DNA of 64,000 bases from Lamprocystis purpurea DSM 4197 (GTDB lineage Bacteria; Pseudomonadota; Gammaproteobacteria; Chromatiales; Chromatiaceae), in assembly GCF_000379525.1 (NCBI RefSeq), contig NZ_KB902397.1, forward strand, positions 44,346 to 108,345, in the 5' to 3' direction. Below the pieces are notes generated by a model, which saw only the letters and a list, made by a program, of their open reading frames with translations, was not told the DNA's origin and did no database searches. Below are positions 1 to 8,541 of the stretch, one piece after another. A program made the position numbers and the translations under genes. Numbering within the stretch: the first letter of the stretch is position 1; each line of letters begins with the position of its first letter.

Positions 1-195
1 AATTTAGGTGGCCGCCGCCAACAGCGTGTCGGCAGCGAGGCCGATGGTGGATGCGCTGCGCTTATCCACCCTACGAAACCGGCTCCGTTGTAGGGTGGAT
101 AAGGCGCGCCGCTCGGTGGCAGGGACTCGGCACGGCGGTCGCGCGCGCCGCATCCACCAGAGGTCGCGCGGTGCCGCCCAAATTTGGAATTGCTG
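1..195 (+). mobile_element. MITE-like element, copy 1 (left end outside window)
   Basis: Right-hand part of the 206-bp element seen complete at 20501, 23399 and 30952. It ends in the terminal repeat CCCAAATTTGGAATTGCTG and carries the inner hairpin built from TATCCACCCTAC and GTAGGGTGGATA. The extreme left terminus lies outside the window, so the target duplication cannot be checked. No coding capacity. Confidence 0.85.
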
Positions 196-348
196 GCTTT
201 GCACACCCCGGCGACGGAGCGAATCGAATTCCGATCGTCAGGGCTGCTCATGACAAAACTGCATCGCTTCTCCGATGACGATTACGACAACGACAACGAT
301 TGTATTCGTTGTTCAGCTTATTCCTGATTCCTGACTCGCCAGCAACGA
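196..348. other. Intergenic, no gene seen
   Basis: About 150 bases between the repeat and the 3' end of ppc. A short run of ACGACA-type repeats lies near 285-300. No convincing ORF, RNA gene or terminator is visible. Confidence 0.5.
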
Positions 349-3141
349 TCATCCGGTATTGCGCATCCCCGCCGCAATGGCATTGATGGAGCGCAGCAGC
401 GGGTCGAGCCACTCCTCGCGCTTGGTCTCGTCGGTCTCGCCGCGATAGCGGGCCAGGGCGGCGACCTGAATGTGGTTCAGGGGATCCAGGTAGAGGTTGC
501 GACGCGACAGCGACTGCGCCAGTTCCGGCGTTTCCTCCATGAGCCCGCGCAGCCCGGCGACATTCAGCACCTGGGTGCGGGTGCGCTCGTATTCCGCCTC
601 GATCAACCCGTAGATGACCTCGGCGCGTGGGCGATCCTGGGCCAGGCGCAGGTACTCCCGTGCAATGTGCATCTCAGCCTTGAACAGGGCCATCTGGGTA
701 TTGGATAACAAGGCCCGGAAATAGGGCCACTCGTGATACATGCGCTGCAGCTTGGCGAGTCGCTGCACATCGCTGCCGCGCCAACGCTCCAAGGCCTGAC
801 CCACGCTGAACCAGGCCGGCAGGGTCAGGCGGGACTGACCCCAGCCGAAGACCCAGGGAATGGCGCGGATGGATGACAGTGTCCGGTTGCCCGGCTTACG
901 GTGGGATGGCCGTGAGCCGATGTTCAACAGGGCAATCGCATCGAGCGGGGTGCATTCATAGAAATAATCCATGAACCCCGGCGTGTCGTGCACCATCTTG
1001 CGATAGGCTTCCTCGCCGTAACGCGCGAGCTCGTCCATGATTCCCAAATAGTCGTTACGATCCTCCCTGAGCGGTTCGATCAGACACCGACTCGCCTTGA
1101 TGAGCCCGCTGATCCCCATGATCAGCTCATAGCGGGCGGTCTCCGGATTGGCGTAGCGGTAGGACAGCACCTCGCCCTGCTCGGTGAATTTGATCTGACC
1201 ATGCACCGTATCGACCGGCTGGGCCAGGATCGCCTCGTGGGTCGGGCCGCCGCCGCGGCCAACGGTGCCGCCGCGACCGTGAAAGATACGGCAGGACACC
1301 TGCCGGTCATCGGCCAGCGCGATCACCTTGCGCTGGGCATCGTAGAGACTCCAACTGGAGGACAGGATGCCGCCATCCTTACACGAATCCGAATAGCCGA
1401 GCATCACTTCCTGGCGATTACCGGACGCCTTGAGCAAGGCGCTATAGGTCGGATTGTCGAACAGGGTGGACATGACCCCCTGGATATGACCCAGATCCTC
1501 GATGGTCTCGAACAGCGGTGAAATCTGGATGTGACAGAACCAGCCGTCGCGGTCGCGCCCGGCCAGTCCGGCGAGACGCGCCAGCAGCATGACCTCCATC
1601 ACATGGCTGGCGGCGTGCGTCATGGAGATGACGTACTGGCCGAAGCAGCCGGCGCCGATCTCGGCGCGCATGCGCGCCATCACCTCGAAGGTCTCCAGCG
1701 TCTCGCGCGTCTCCGGGGTCAGTGTCGCCTTGTCGACGATGAAGGGGTGCGGGTGGGCAATCGCCTCGGCCAGGGCCATCAGGCGCTGCTCCTCGTCGAA
1801 GGCCTGGTAATAGGGTGCACCCGACTGGCGGGCGAAGAGTTCAGTCACCGCCTGGGTGTGACGGGTGGACTCCTGGCGGCAGTCCATGTGAACCAGGTGG
1901 AAACCGAAACCCTCGGCAAGCCGGATCAGGTCCTGCAAGGGACCGGCCGCGGCGTTCGCGTCACCGTGGTGAATCAGTGAGTCGCGGATGAGATAGAGGT
2001 CGGTGAGGAACTCCCGATCGCTGTTGTAGCCCGCCGGCAGGACTTCGTGGTGCGCACCGCGAATCCGCGCACGCACGCGCGCCAGATTGGCGGCGAGCCG
2101 ATGCGCCATGATGGCGAGTTTGCGCCGATAGGGCTCGTTGACATGGCGGCGCAGACTCTCGCCCATGGTGTTGAGCCAGTAGTCCTCATCGGCGTCCAGG
2201 CTGTCCAGAAAGGCCGGCGAGGGCTGACACATAGGCACCGAGTGGCTGAGCATCCGCCGCAACCCCTCCACCCGCCGCTGGTATTCCTCAAGCACCAGTT
2301 CATGGTGCAGGCGCACCGCCAGTTCCGTGGTCTCGGGCTTGACGAACGGATTGCCGTCGCGGTCGCCGCCGATCCAGGATCCGAAGCGGATGAAGCTCGG
2401 TGCCCGGATCCCGCTGGCCGGCCCATAGGTGCGGCGGATCGCCTTCTCCAGATACCGGTAGAGCTCCGGCACCGCCTTGAACAGGGATTCGCGGAAATAA
2501 TGCAGACCCTGGCTGACCTCATCGGTGACCTGGGGTTTGTGGACCCGCACCTCATCGGTCTTCCACAGAATCTGGATCTCGGTCAGGATCGCCTGGAGTT
2601 GCTCCTCCAGTTCCTCCTCGTTGAGCCGCTCGCGATGCAGCCCCTGGGCGATCAGGAAGATGCGCCGGAAGGTATCCATGACCGTGCGGCGCTTGGACTC
2701 GGTCGGGTGCGCCGTGAACACCGGCAGATAGACCAGATGGTCGAGCAGACTCTGGAAGTTCTCCGCGCTCACCCCGTCGGCGTGCAGTTGACGCACGGTG
2801 TCATCGAGTGAGCCGATCCACAGCCGTTCGCCGGAGCTGATCCGATCCATGCGGTAGAGATAGGCGTTGAGTTCCTCCGCCGTATTCACCAGCCCGAAAT
2901 AGATGGTGAAGGCGCGGATCACCTCAGACAGGGTTTGGGCGTCCAGCCCGTCGATACGCTTCATCAGCCGGTCGCGCACCGCCGCATCTTCCTGTTCGCG
3001 CAACTGCATGAAGCCGTCGCGCAAGCGCTCCACGATCACCAGGACGCGCTTGCGGCTGTGCTCGCGCAGGACCTCGCCCAGCAGGGCCGTGAAAAGCTTG
3101 ACGTCGCGCTCCAGCGCCTCGTCTTTGGTGAACTGATTCAT
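349..3141 (-). CDS. ppc: Phosphoenolpyruvate carboxylase
   Basis: Cytosolic enzyme that carboxylates phosphoenolpyruvate with bicarbonate to oxaloacetate, refilling the TCA cycle. The 930-residue product is slightly longer than the E. coli enzyme (883). The catalytic histidine lies in TAHPTES (His145). The glycine-rich active-site segments GGDRDGNP (about 255), GYSDSCKDGG (about 580) and HGRGGTVGRGGG (about 620) are intact, and the C-terminus ends in the typical RNTG. The ATG start gives the expected N-terminal helix (MNQFTKDEAL), though no strong ribosome-binding site precedes it. It is transcribed in the same direction as the dsbB group but separated from it by about 100 bases holding an imperfect hairpin, so it probably has its own promoter. 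Identification is secure. Confidence 0.98.
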   Translation of the reverse strand: MNQFTKDEALERDVKLFTALLGEVLREHSRKRVLVIVERLRDGFMQLREQEDAAVRDRLMKRIDGLDAQTLSEVIRAFTIYFGLVNTAEELNAYLYRMDRISSGERLWIGSLDDTVRQLHADGVSAENFQSLLDHLVYLPVFTAHPTESKRRTVMDTFRRIFLIAQGLHRERLNEEELEEQLQAILTEIQILWKTDEVRVHKPQVTDEVSQGLHYFRESLFKAVPELYRYLEKAIRRTYGPASGIRAPSFIRFGSWIGGDRDGNPFVKPETTELAVRLHHELVLEEYQRRVEGLRRMLSHSVPMCQPSPAFLDSLDADEDYWLNTMGESLRRHVNEPYRRKLAIMAHRLAANLARVRARIRGAHHEVLPAGYNSDREFLTDLYLIRDSLIHHGDANAAAGPLQDLIRLAEGFGFHLVHMDCRQESTRHTQAVTELFARQSGAPYYQAFDEEQRLMALAEAIAHPHPFIVDKATLTPETRETLETFEVMARMRAEIGAGCFGQYVISMTHAASHVMEVMLLARLAGLAGRDRDGWFCHIQISPLFETIEDLGHIQGVMSTLFDNPTYSALLKASGNRQEVMLGYSDSCKDGGILSSSWSLYDAQRKVIALADDRQVSCRIFHGRGGTVGRGGGPTHEAILAQPVDTVHGQIKFTEQGEVLSYRYANPETARYELIMGISGLIKASRCLIEPLREDRNDYLGIMDELARYGEEAYRKMVHDTPGFMDYFYECTPLDAIALLNIGSRPSHRKPGNRTLSSIRAIPWVFGWGQSRLTLPAWFSVGQALERWRGSDVQRLAKLQRMYHEWPYFRALLSNTQMALFKAEMHIAREYLRLAQDRPRAEVIYGLIEAEYERTRTQVLNVAGLRGLMEETPELAQSLSRRNLYLDPLNHIQVAALARYRGETDETKREEWLDPLLRSINAIAAGMRNTG

Positions 3142-3198
3142 CGAGGGGGTCTGCCTGCGGCCGTTAGGGTTATTGCCTTTGCGGGCATTCTAACCCCT

Positions 3199-3225
3199 CA
3201 GCGGATCATCGTCGGATGAATCCGC
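3199..3225 (-). terminator. Possible hairpin between dsbB and ppc
   Basis: AGCGGAT and ATCCGCT arms, six to seven paired bases with a loop of about 13, sit just downstream of the dsbB stop. There is no clear T-tract, so this is a weak terminator candidate. Confidence 0.25.
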
Positions 3226-3244
3226 TGTGGGGGTCACGATCGGC

Positions 3245-3820
3245 CTAGGGCGTGCGCGTCGACGGAGCCAGCCATTCGTAGTTCGTGGGATTGTCCGGGC
3301 AGAGACCAATCCCGCACTCGAGGGCGGTCGACAGGATATTGGCCAACACCATCAGGGTGAAGAGCACCAAGGCCAGCAAGCCCAGGCGCCCCGGGCCTGG
3401 CGACTGACCACCGGGGCGGTCGTCCGAGCGGCTGAAACCGCCGTCGAACAGCAGCAGGACGGCCGTGCCGACAATGATCAACCCGAACAGCAGCGCCGCC
3501 CAGCTATAGAAGTGCAGCCCCAGAAACGGCTCCCCGTAAGTCCCCGTGCCCGGCACGATATGCAGCAAGACCTGACGCAGGGCCACCGCACCGCCGGCCG
3601 CGGCGCCGAGGATCACCACGCCGTAATGGCTGGCTCGCGGCCCGCAGGCCAGATTCAGGGCCAAGCCAAAGCCGGCCAGCACAAAGCCCGCCCGTTGCAA
3701 CAAACACAGCGGACAGGGCAGGTCGCCGTGGATGACCTGATCCACAAAGGCAAACGCCAGCACGCCGACGATGGCGAGCAGACCGAGGGCATTCAGACGC
3801 AAAGACAGGGTCCGTAACAT
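3245..3820 (-). CDS. DsbB-like disulfide bond formation membrane protein, atypical cysteine layout
   Basis: Inner-membrane quinone-linked thiol oxidase family that reoxidises a periplasmic DsbA-type protein. Several hydrophobic helices are visible, and the family CxxC lies in the first periplasmic loop as PCPLC (Cys36, Cys39). In E. coli DsbB the second cysteine pair (104/130) is in the loop between helices 3 and 4. Here that loop (GTGTYGEPF region) has none, and two cysteines occur instead in the C-terminal tail (ECGIGLC, Cys169 and Cys174). The enzyme may therefore use a different electron relay. It is 191 residues long and lies 12 bases downstream of a small two-helix protein and a PsiE-like gene, likely one transcript. 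Family assignment is strong; calling it the housekeeping DsbB is not justified. Confidence 0.85.
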   Translation of the reverse strand: MLRTLSLRLNALGLLAIVGVLAFAFVDQVIHGDLPCPLCLLQRAGFVLAGFGLALNLACGPRASHYGVVILGAAAGGAVALRQVLLHIVPGTGTYGEPFLGLHFYSWAALLFGLIIVGTAVLLLFDGGFSRSDDRPGGQSPGPGRLGLLALVLFTLMVLANILSTALECGIGLCPDNPTNYEWLAPSTRTP

Positions 3821-3832
3821 GATCGATGGCCC

Positions 3833-3988
3833 CTAAAAGGCGAGCGGCAGCGGATCGGTGACGTGCAGGTGGAACAGCCACAGCACAGCCGCCAGCGCCA
3901 GGACCCAGGCGCCCAACGCCACACCGCGTTGGTGCAGGAACAACGCGCCCAGCCCAAGCGCGGCCAGCACGAACGGCAGCGCCATCAT
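3833..3988 (-). CDS. Small two-helix membrane protein next to dsbB (DUF5993-like)
   Basis: A 51-residue protein, starting MMALPFVLAA, made almost entirely of two hydrophobic helices joined by a short polar turn (HQRG). Its ATG overlaps the stop of the PsiE-like gene as ATGA, and it ends 12 bases before the DsbB-like gene, so the three are translationally coupled. Tiny membrane proteins of the DUF5993 type are, from memory, found beside DsbB-like genes; that match could not be tested here. A role as an accessory subunit of the DsbB-like protein is inference from position. No cysteine is present, so it cannot itself carry a disulfide. Confidence 0.7.
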   Translation of the reverse strand: MMALPFVLAALGLGALFLHQRGVALGAWVLALAAVLWLFHLHVTDPLPLAF

Positions 3989-4404
3989 CGGTGCGTCTCC
4001 GTCATATCCTGCCGCTTGACCAGGTAATAGCCGCCGATCAGTGTGCCGAGCAGGGCCGCGATCCCCAGCATTTCCAGGGCGCCGGTCGTTTCCTTGTCCA
4101 GGATCACGACTTTACGGGTCAGCGCCGTGATGGCAATCAGCAACATCATCTCCACGTGCACCGATTTATCCTTCATGTACATGTAGATACTGGACATGAG
4201 TTCGATCGCGATCAGCACCATGAGGAACATGCCGAAGATCTCGAACAACTCGTTCAAACCCATCAACAGGCCATGCGGACTGGTCATATCGATATAGAGG
4301 AGAAAGCCGAGCTCCCCCACGGCAATCATGGCCACAGCCGCAATCAGGATCAGCAAGACTGCCGCAAGGAATTTCTCGAACGCGTGGAAAAGGTCATCCA
4401 ACAT
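3985..4404 (-). CDS. PsiE-like membrane protein (phosphate-starvation-inducible family)
   Basis: A 139-residue protein with four predicted membrane helices (roughly residues 12-36, 50-72, 84-105 and 108-127). The family pattern is visible: IELMSSIYMYMKD followed by VEMMLLIAITALTRKVVILD. PsiE-family proteins are inner-membrane proteins of unknown biochemical function, named for phosphate-starvation induction in E. coli. No Pho box was recognised upstream here. The gene overlaps the downstream 51-residue membrane protein by four bases and leads a small envelope operon with the DsbB-like gene. The upstream helical-repeat gene ends 20 bases away and may be on the same transcript. Confidence 0.85.
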   Translation of the reverse strand: MLDDLFHAFEKFLAAVLLILIAAVAMIAVGELGFLLYIDMTSPHGLLMGLNELFEIFGMFLMVLIAIELMSSIYMYMKDKSVHVEMMLLIAITALTRKVVILDKETTGALEMLGIAALLGTLIGGYYLVKRQDMTETHR

Positions 4405-4424
4405 GGCCTATCTCCGCGCTGACC

Positions 4425-6434
4425 TTAGGCGTGGGCGGCACGCCGCCGGGCGCGCCTGACGATCACCGCGGCCTCGGCCGCCGGGGCCGACTGCGCCAGC
4501 GCATCCAGTTCCTGTTTGGCCCAGGCGCGGTCGCCGAACAGATCGACGATCGACTCCGCCCACTCCACCCGGTCGGCAGACTGACTCAGACGCGCCTTGA
4601 GTCCGGCATAGACCGCGCGGTTCTGCTCCTGATCGACCCCGTCCGCACGGAGCCGGCCAGCGAGTTGACGGGCCGCAGCGGCAGAGACGCAGCACGCTGC
4701 CGCCTTCGCGACCAGGTCGCGCGCCGACGCCTCCAACCCCAGATCGCGGGCGACGCGTGCCAGTTCGGCGAATTGGAAGTGACCGGCGGCCTGCCCCGCG
4801 GCTTGTTCCAGCACCGCCGCGGCGCCCGCGGTGTCACCCAGCAAGCGCCCGCGCACGGCGGCAAGTTTCGTCAGGTCATAGACGCCGGCCGCGGCGCCCA
4901 ACTGCCGTGCGAAACCGTCCAGCAGGTCGGCGACCAGAGCGCGCGACCGCTCGCGGTCCGGCAGGAGTTCAACCGCGGACTCGGCCACCGCGCTCACCCC
5001 CGCGAACCCTTGAATCCGTTCACCCGCATCTTTCAGCAGGCGCTCGGCCCAGGCGCTGTCGCCGAGATGGCGGCTCACGCCCTCCACCAATTTACGGGCC
5101 TTGGAGAAGTCCCAGCCCTCCTCCTCGAGGCGCTGCTGCGCATCCGCCAACAGCTTTTGCGCGTAGAAGCGGTCTTCCAACTCGGCCATTACGGCGTCCG
5201 CCAGCTTCAGCGTCTTGACCGCCGAATCGGCACTCTTCTCCCGCTCCTGGAAGAGCGCGTACTTCTCCTGGTTGGCTTCACGCCGGGCGAGCTTTTCCTC
5301 CACCTGGGCGACCCAGTCAGGCATCCCGGAAAAATGTTCCTTGACCGCCGCCACCACGTTCTTCATCTCCCCGACGGAGGACACCTGTTCCTCGGCCTTG
5401 CCGAGCAGTCCCCTGGCCAGATCCTGATCCCCGATGGTGACGACCGCGCGGCGGGCAAGATCCAGGTAATCCGGCGTCCCGGCGGCAACGGCCGCGGCGC
5501 GCTCCACGATTTCCCGACCGAACCCCTGGTCGCCGATCCGCGTGTCGACCGCCTCCAGCAGCTTGGTGTACTGACCCAGATCGCTCATGGCGGCCATCGC
5601 CTTGCGGTAAATGGCGGCAGCCGCGGCCTGATCACCGAGTTGGTCGACCAGATTGGCGGCCACTGCCATCAGGTCATTGGGCTGGGTCAGCCGCTCGGCG
5701 GCGCGACCGTAGACGGCGGCGGCATACCCCTTGTCGCCGGTGTCCTTGAGCACCGCCTCGGCGAGCTTGATGCGCTCGGCAGCGGAGGCGAGCTTTTCCT
5801 CGGCCTTGGCGTAAAAACGTTTACCCAGCTCGGGGTCACCCACCTGGGAAGCGATGAATCCACCCAGTTCCAGCAGTTGGTTCTTATCGTTGACCTCGGG
5901 CAGTGCCTTGGCAAAGGCCGCGGCCGCCTGCGCCCGATCACCCAACAGATCCCAGTAGCCGCGGGCCAGATCCAGGTGCTCTTCACCACTCATCGCGAAC
6001 TCGGCAGCCTGCTCCATCAGTTCGGCAACCTTGGCCTGATCGCCGCAGATCTCCTTGAAACCGCCGGCCAGGTCAGCGAAGTCCTTAGGGAACTGGCAGT
6101 CGGTCTCCGCGTCCTCCAACACCTTGCGAGCGGCGGCCGGATCGGCGAAAACATCGATAAAGCCTGTGGCATAGGCCACGGTGTCCGCCATGCCGTCCAG
6201 ATGGCGGGCGGCCTTCTTGTAGAGATCCAGAGCCGCGGCGGCCTCGCCCTGGGCCTTGAGGGTCGCCGCCAGATCCAGAAAGTCGGCGAGCCCCTTAGCC
6301 TGGGCCTGCGCCTTCTCGATCAGGGCCTTGGCATAGCCCGCGTCGACCACGGCGGCCTCCCGCGCCAGGGCCGCGAAGTCGGCGACAGTCTTACAGGATG
6401 CCGTGCGGGCCTCAAAGTCTGCGATCGTCGACAT
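4425..6434 (-). CDS. Alpha-helical repeat protein of unknown function
   Basis: A 669-residue, Ala/Leu-rich, acidic, probably cytosolic protein with no signal peptide or membrane segment. It is built from about a dozen degenerate helical repeats of roughly 35-40 residues, each showing a hydrophobic helix, a GD turn (LLGDRAQAAAAF, QVGDPELGKRFY, QLGDQAAAAAIY, LLGDTAGAAAVL) and an A..YxKA second helix. This resembles TPR or other solenoid folds but fits no family I can name with certainty. A Lys/Glu-rich stretch near residues 370-400 (REANQEKYALFQER) may be a coiled-coil break. ATG at 6434 is chosen because GGGGAG lies the right distance upstream. The frame stays open for 75 more codons, but they look non-coding. 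A scaffold or interaction role is inference. Confidence 0.85.
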   Translation of the reverse strand: MSTIADFEARTASCKTVADFAALAREAAVVDAGYAKALIEKAQAQAKGLADFLDLAATLKAQGEAAAALDLYKKAARHLDGMADTVAYATGFIDVFADPAAARKVLEDAETDCQFPKDFADLAGGFKEICGDQAKVAELMEQAAEFAMSGEEHLDLARGYWDLLGDRAQAAAAFAKALPEVNDKNQLLELGGFIASQVGDPELGKRFYAKAEEKLASAAERIKLAEAVLKDTGDKGYAAAVYGRAAERLTQPNDLMAVAANLVDQLGDQAAAAAIYRKAMAAMSDLGQYTKLLEAVDTRIGDQGFGREIVERAAAVAAGTPDYLDLARRAVVTIGDQDLARGLLGKAEEQVSSVGEMKNVVAAVKEHFSGMPDWVAQVEEKLARREANQEKYALFQEREKSADSAVKTLKLADAVMAELEDRFYAQKLLADAQQRLEEEGWDFSKARKLVEGVSRHLGDSAWAERLLKDAGERIQGFAGVSAVAESAVELLPDRERSRALVADLLDGFARQLGAAAGVYDLTKLAAVRGRLLGDTAGAAAVLEQAAGQAAGHFQFAELARVARDLGLEASARDLVAKAAACCVSAAAARQLAGRLRADGVDQEQNRAVYAGLKARLSQSADRVEWAESIVDLFGDRAWAKQELDALAQSAPAAEAAVIVRRARRRAAHA

Positions 6435-6721
6435 GCTGGAACTCCCCCATGGTAAACAGATGTTTGCGCGGCGCACCCCGAGATCTGGCGGGGCTGCGTC
6501 ATGACCAGCCGCCAGTCTAAAGGCAATCGGACCGGGGCGCACGGGAGTCCACACGGAATCCTTCGCAAGGACACCCGACAAGCCGCACTCAGCAAGACCC
6601 GCGGCAGCCTCGCATGGTTCAATCAGTCCGGTGCTAGGAACCCTGAAAGTCGTCCCCAATTCTGCGACATTCCGCGCAATGACCGCCCGATCCCGATGGC
6701 CGACCGCCCCCGGAGCCCGCC
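6435..6721. promoter_or_regulatory. Divergent intergenic region
   Basis: 287 bases between two divergent genes, so promoters for both must lie here. The minus-strand frame is open through the region but has no credible start or ribosome-binding site until 6434. No clear -35/-10 pair could be chosen by eye. Confidence 0.4.
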
Positions 6722-7384
6722 ATGAGCCGCAGCCCGTTTTTCCCGAAATTTGCCGATCTGCCCGTCGAGATTCCGATTTTCCCCCTACCCGGCGCGGTGG
6801 TGATGCCGGGCGTTCAACTCCCGCTGAATCTCTTCGAACCGCGCTACCTGAATATGGTGACCGACGCGCTCGCTGAGGCGCACGTGATCGGCATGGTCCA
6901 GCCGACCAGCGAGACCTTGCTGGACGAGGTCCCGGAGATTCACCACATCGGCTGTGCCGGCCGCATCACCTCTTACAGCGAGACGCCGGACGGGCGCATC
7001 GTGCTGGTCCTGACCGGCATGTGCCGCTTCCAGGTACGGTCCGAGGTGGAGGGACGCCACGGCTATCGGCGGGTTTCCGCGGATTGGGAGCGTTTCGCCG
7101 CGGATTATCACGAGGAAACCGTGACGCTCACCGACCGCAACGGATTTCTTGGGTCACTCAAAGCCTACTGCACCCTGCGCGGGGTCGAGGTGCCCTGGGA
7201 TGATGTGCAGAAAATGGCCGACGCCGATCTGGTCAACCTGCTCTGCGCCCACCTGCCGCTGAGCCCGGAAGACAAACAGGCGCTGATCGAAACCATCCCG
7301 ACCGACGAACGCGCCCGACTGATGCGCGGCCTGATGGACATGGCCTCGGTCGCCAGCATGGACGTGGCGGAGCATCGGCACTGA
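6722..7384 (+). CDS. Lon-protease N-domain (substrate-binding) protein without protease
   Basis: A 220-residue protein starting with the classic Lon N-domain signature: IPIFPLPGAVVMPGVQLPLNLFEPRY in essence (hydrophobic strand, PG turn, LFEPRY helix, residues about 18-43), continuing with GCAGRI and a helical C-terminal half. The AAA+ and Ser-Lys protease domains of Lon are absent, and the length matches the stand-alone family common in proteobacteria. Such proteins are thought to bind peptides or unfolded proteins, but their role is unproven. The start is supported by GGAG nine bases upstream. It lies 72 bases before the IscA-like coding start on the same strand, so co-transcription with iscA and sufE is possible. 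Confidence 0.9.
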   Translation: MSRSPFFPKFADLPVEIPIFPLPGAVVMPGVQLPLNLFEPRYLNMVTDALAEAHVIGMVQPTSETLLDEVPEIHHIGCAGRITSYSETPDGRIVLVLTGMCRFQVRSEVEGRHGYRRVSADWERFAADYHEETVTLTDRNGFLGSLKAYCTLRGVEVPWDDVQKMADADLVNLLCAHLPLSPEDKQALIETIPTDERARLMRGLMDMASVASMDVAEHRH

Positions 7385-7456
7385 GGCGATCTTGAAATGG
7401 CGCACCCTCAGGGCTATCTGGGGACCCATGAGTCGGTTTTGACAGAGGTTTACCAG

Positions 7457-7783
7457 ATGGCAGTCACACTCACCGAAGCGGCCGCCCGTCATGTGGCCGG
7501 TATGCTCGATAAACGCGGGCATGGTCTCGGCCTGCGTGTCGGCACCAGGAAAAGCGGATGCACGGGCTACGCCTACGATGTCGATTACGCCGACGCCGTG
7601 GATGATCAGGACCAAATCTTCGAAAGCCATGGGGTCAAGGTAGTGGTCGACGCGGCCAGCCTGACACGGATCGATGGCATGGAGATCGACTTTGTACGGT
7701 CCAGCCTGCTCAATCAAGGCTTCGAGTTCCGCAACCCACAGGTCAAGAACACCTGCGGCTGCGGCGAATCGTTCAGCGTCTGA
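7457..7783 (+). CDS. iscA: IscA-like iron-sulfur cluster assembly protein
   Basis: A-type carrier that receives Fe-S clusters or iron and passes them to apo-proteins in the cytosol. The 108-residue product aligns along its length with E. coli IscA: MAVTLTEAAARHV, LRVGTRKSGC, GVKVVVD, the three conserved cysteines at Cys35 and in NTCGCGESF (Cys100, Cys102). The ATG at 7457 is chosen over an in-frame upstream start at 7397 because it matches the family N-terminus and has GAGGT upstream. SufE follows 41 bases downstream, so the pair probably serves together. The rest of the isc or suf operon is not in the window. IscA fits better than SufA or ErpA, but the distinction rests on resemblance only. 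Confidence 0.92.
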   Translation: MAVTLTEAAARHVAGMLDKRGHGLGLRVGTRKSGCTGYAYDVDYADAVDDQDQIFESHGVKVVVDAASLTRIDGMEIDFVRSSLLNQGFEFRNPQVKNTCGCGESFSV

Positions 7784-7824
7784 CCGCGTACTTCCGCTCC
7801 CGCATCAACCGACAGGATTTCCGC

Positions 7825-8244
7825 ATGATCAGTGACGAGATCAAGGCCGTCATCGAAGACTTCGACCTGCTCGGTGACTGGGACCAGCGCTACCAGTACC
7901 TGGTGGAGATCGGGGAGCGTCTGCCGGCCATGCCGGCCGCCGACAAGACCGAAGAGAACTGGGTCAGGGAGTGCATGAGCACGGTCCACCTGGCGGTCCA
8001 TCCCGACACGAGCGCGCCGCCCAAGCTCCACTACACCGGAGACTGCGACACGGCGATCATCAAGGGCGTGGTGGCGATCCTGGTGACCTTGTTTTCAGGC
8101 AAGACCGCCGCGGAAATCGAGGAAACCGACGTGGATGCGCTCTTTGAAGGGCTGCACTTGGAGGAACATCTGAGCCCCAACCGACACGTTGGCGTCTATG
8201 CCATCGTCGAGAAGATGCGGCGTCAGGCGCGGCCTTTTGCGTGA
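7825..8244 (+). CDS. sufE: SufE-family sulfur acceptor for cysteine desulfurase
   Basis: A 139-residue protein of the SufE/CsdE family, which takes persulfide sulfur from a cysteine desulfurase and stimulates Fe-S cluster assembly. The start (ISDEIKAVIEDFDLLGDWDQRYQYLVEIG pattern) and the active-site cysteine in WVRECMS (Cys50) are clear. E. coli SufE has Gly-Cys at this place; here it is Glu-Cys, a small departure. The second conserved block (FSGKTAAEIEE, HLSPNRHVGVYAIVEKMR) is intact. Its pairing with the IscA-like gene just upstream supports an Fe-S role. The partner desulfurase is not in this window. Confidence 0.95.
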   Translation: MISDEIKAVIEDFDLLGDWDQRYQYLVEIGERLPAMPAADKTEENWVRECMSTVHLAVHPDTSAPPKLHYTGDCDTAIIKGVVAILVTLFSGKTAAEIEETDVDALFEGLHLEEHLSPNRHVGVYAIVEKMRRQARPFA

Positions 8245-8269
8245 ACAGCGGACAGCGCAGTTGGTCCTG

Positions 8270-8446
8270 GATCATCCTAAATTCGGCAATTGCTCACACA
8301 AAGGCACAAAGAACACAAAGAAAAACAAATCGCTGAAATCGTCGGGCCGATCACCGTACGGTTGATCTGCTGATCGAACCTATCGCGTTGACTCCCTTTG
8401 TGATCTTAGTGTCTTTGTGTGAGAACTGCTTTTTCTAGGATCATCG
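8270..8446. repeat. Long imperfect inverted-repeat element with CACAAAG arms
   Basis: Left arm 8270-8320 and right arm 8396-8446 are imperfect reverse complements: CTCACACAAAG...CACAAAG on the left, CTTTGTG...CTTTGTGTGAG on the right. The centre is about 75 bases. A related element lies at 54034-54126. The element fills the gap between sufE and the next gene. A start at 8419 for that gene would fall inside the right arm, which argues against it. Confidence 0.75.
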
Positions 8447-8541
8447 GTCCGATCGCAGATGCGGCTGCCAGTCACTGCGAAGCGCCGGGATGGCGCTTCT
8501 ACGCGCACTGGCCGCTTCGCGGTGAGCGTAAGTACCTGACC

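Noticed and set aside
4431..6455. Very long open frame on the plus strand opposite the helical-repeat gene, with lesser ones opposite ppc, cydDC and glnD
   Set aside because: These are shadows of high-GC coding sequence. They show Arg/Gly/Gln-rich composition, no family motif and no start signals, while the other strand has clear proteins.
8419..8541. Upstream part of the propeller gene
   Set aside because: It lies in or next to the right arm of an inverted-repeat element and precedes the signal peptide by an implausible 41 extra residues.
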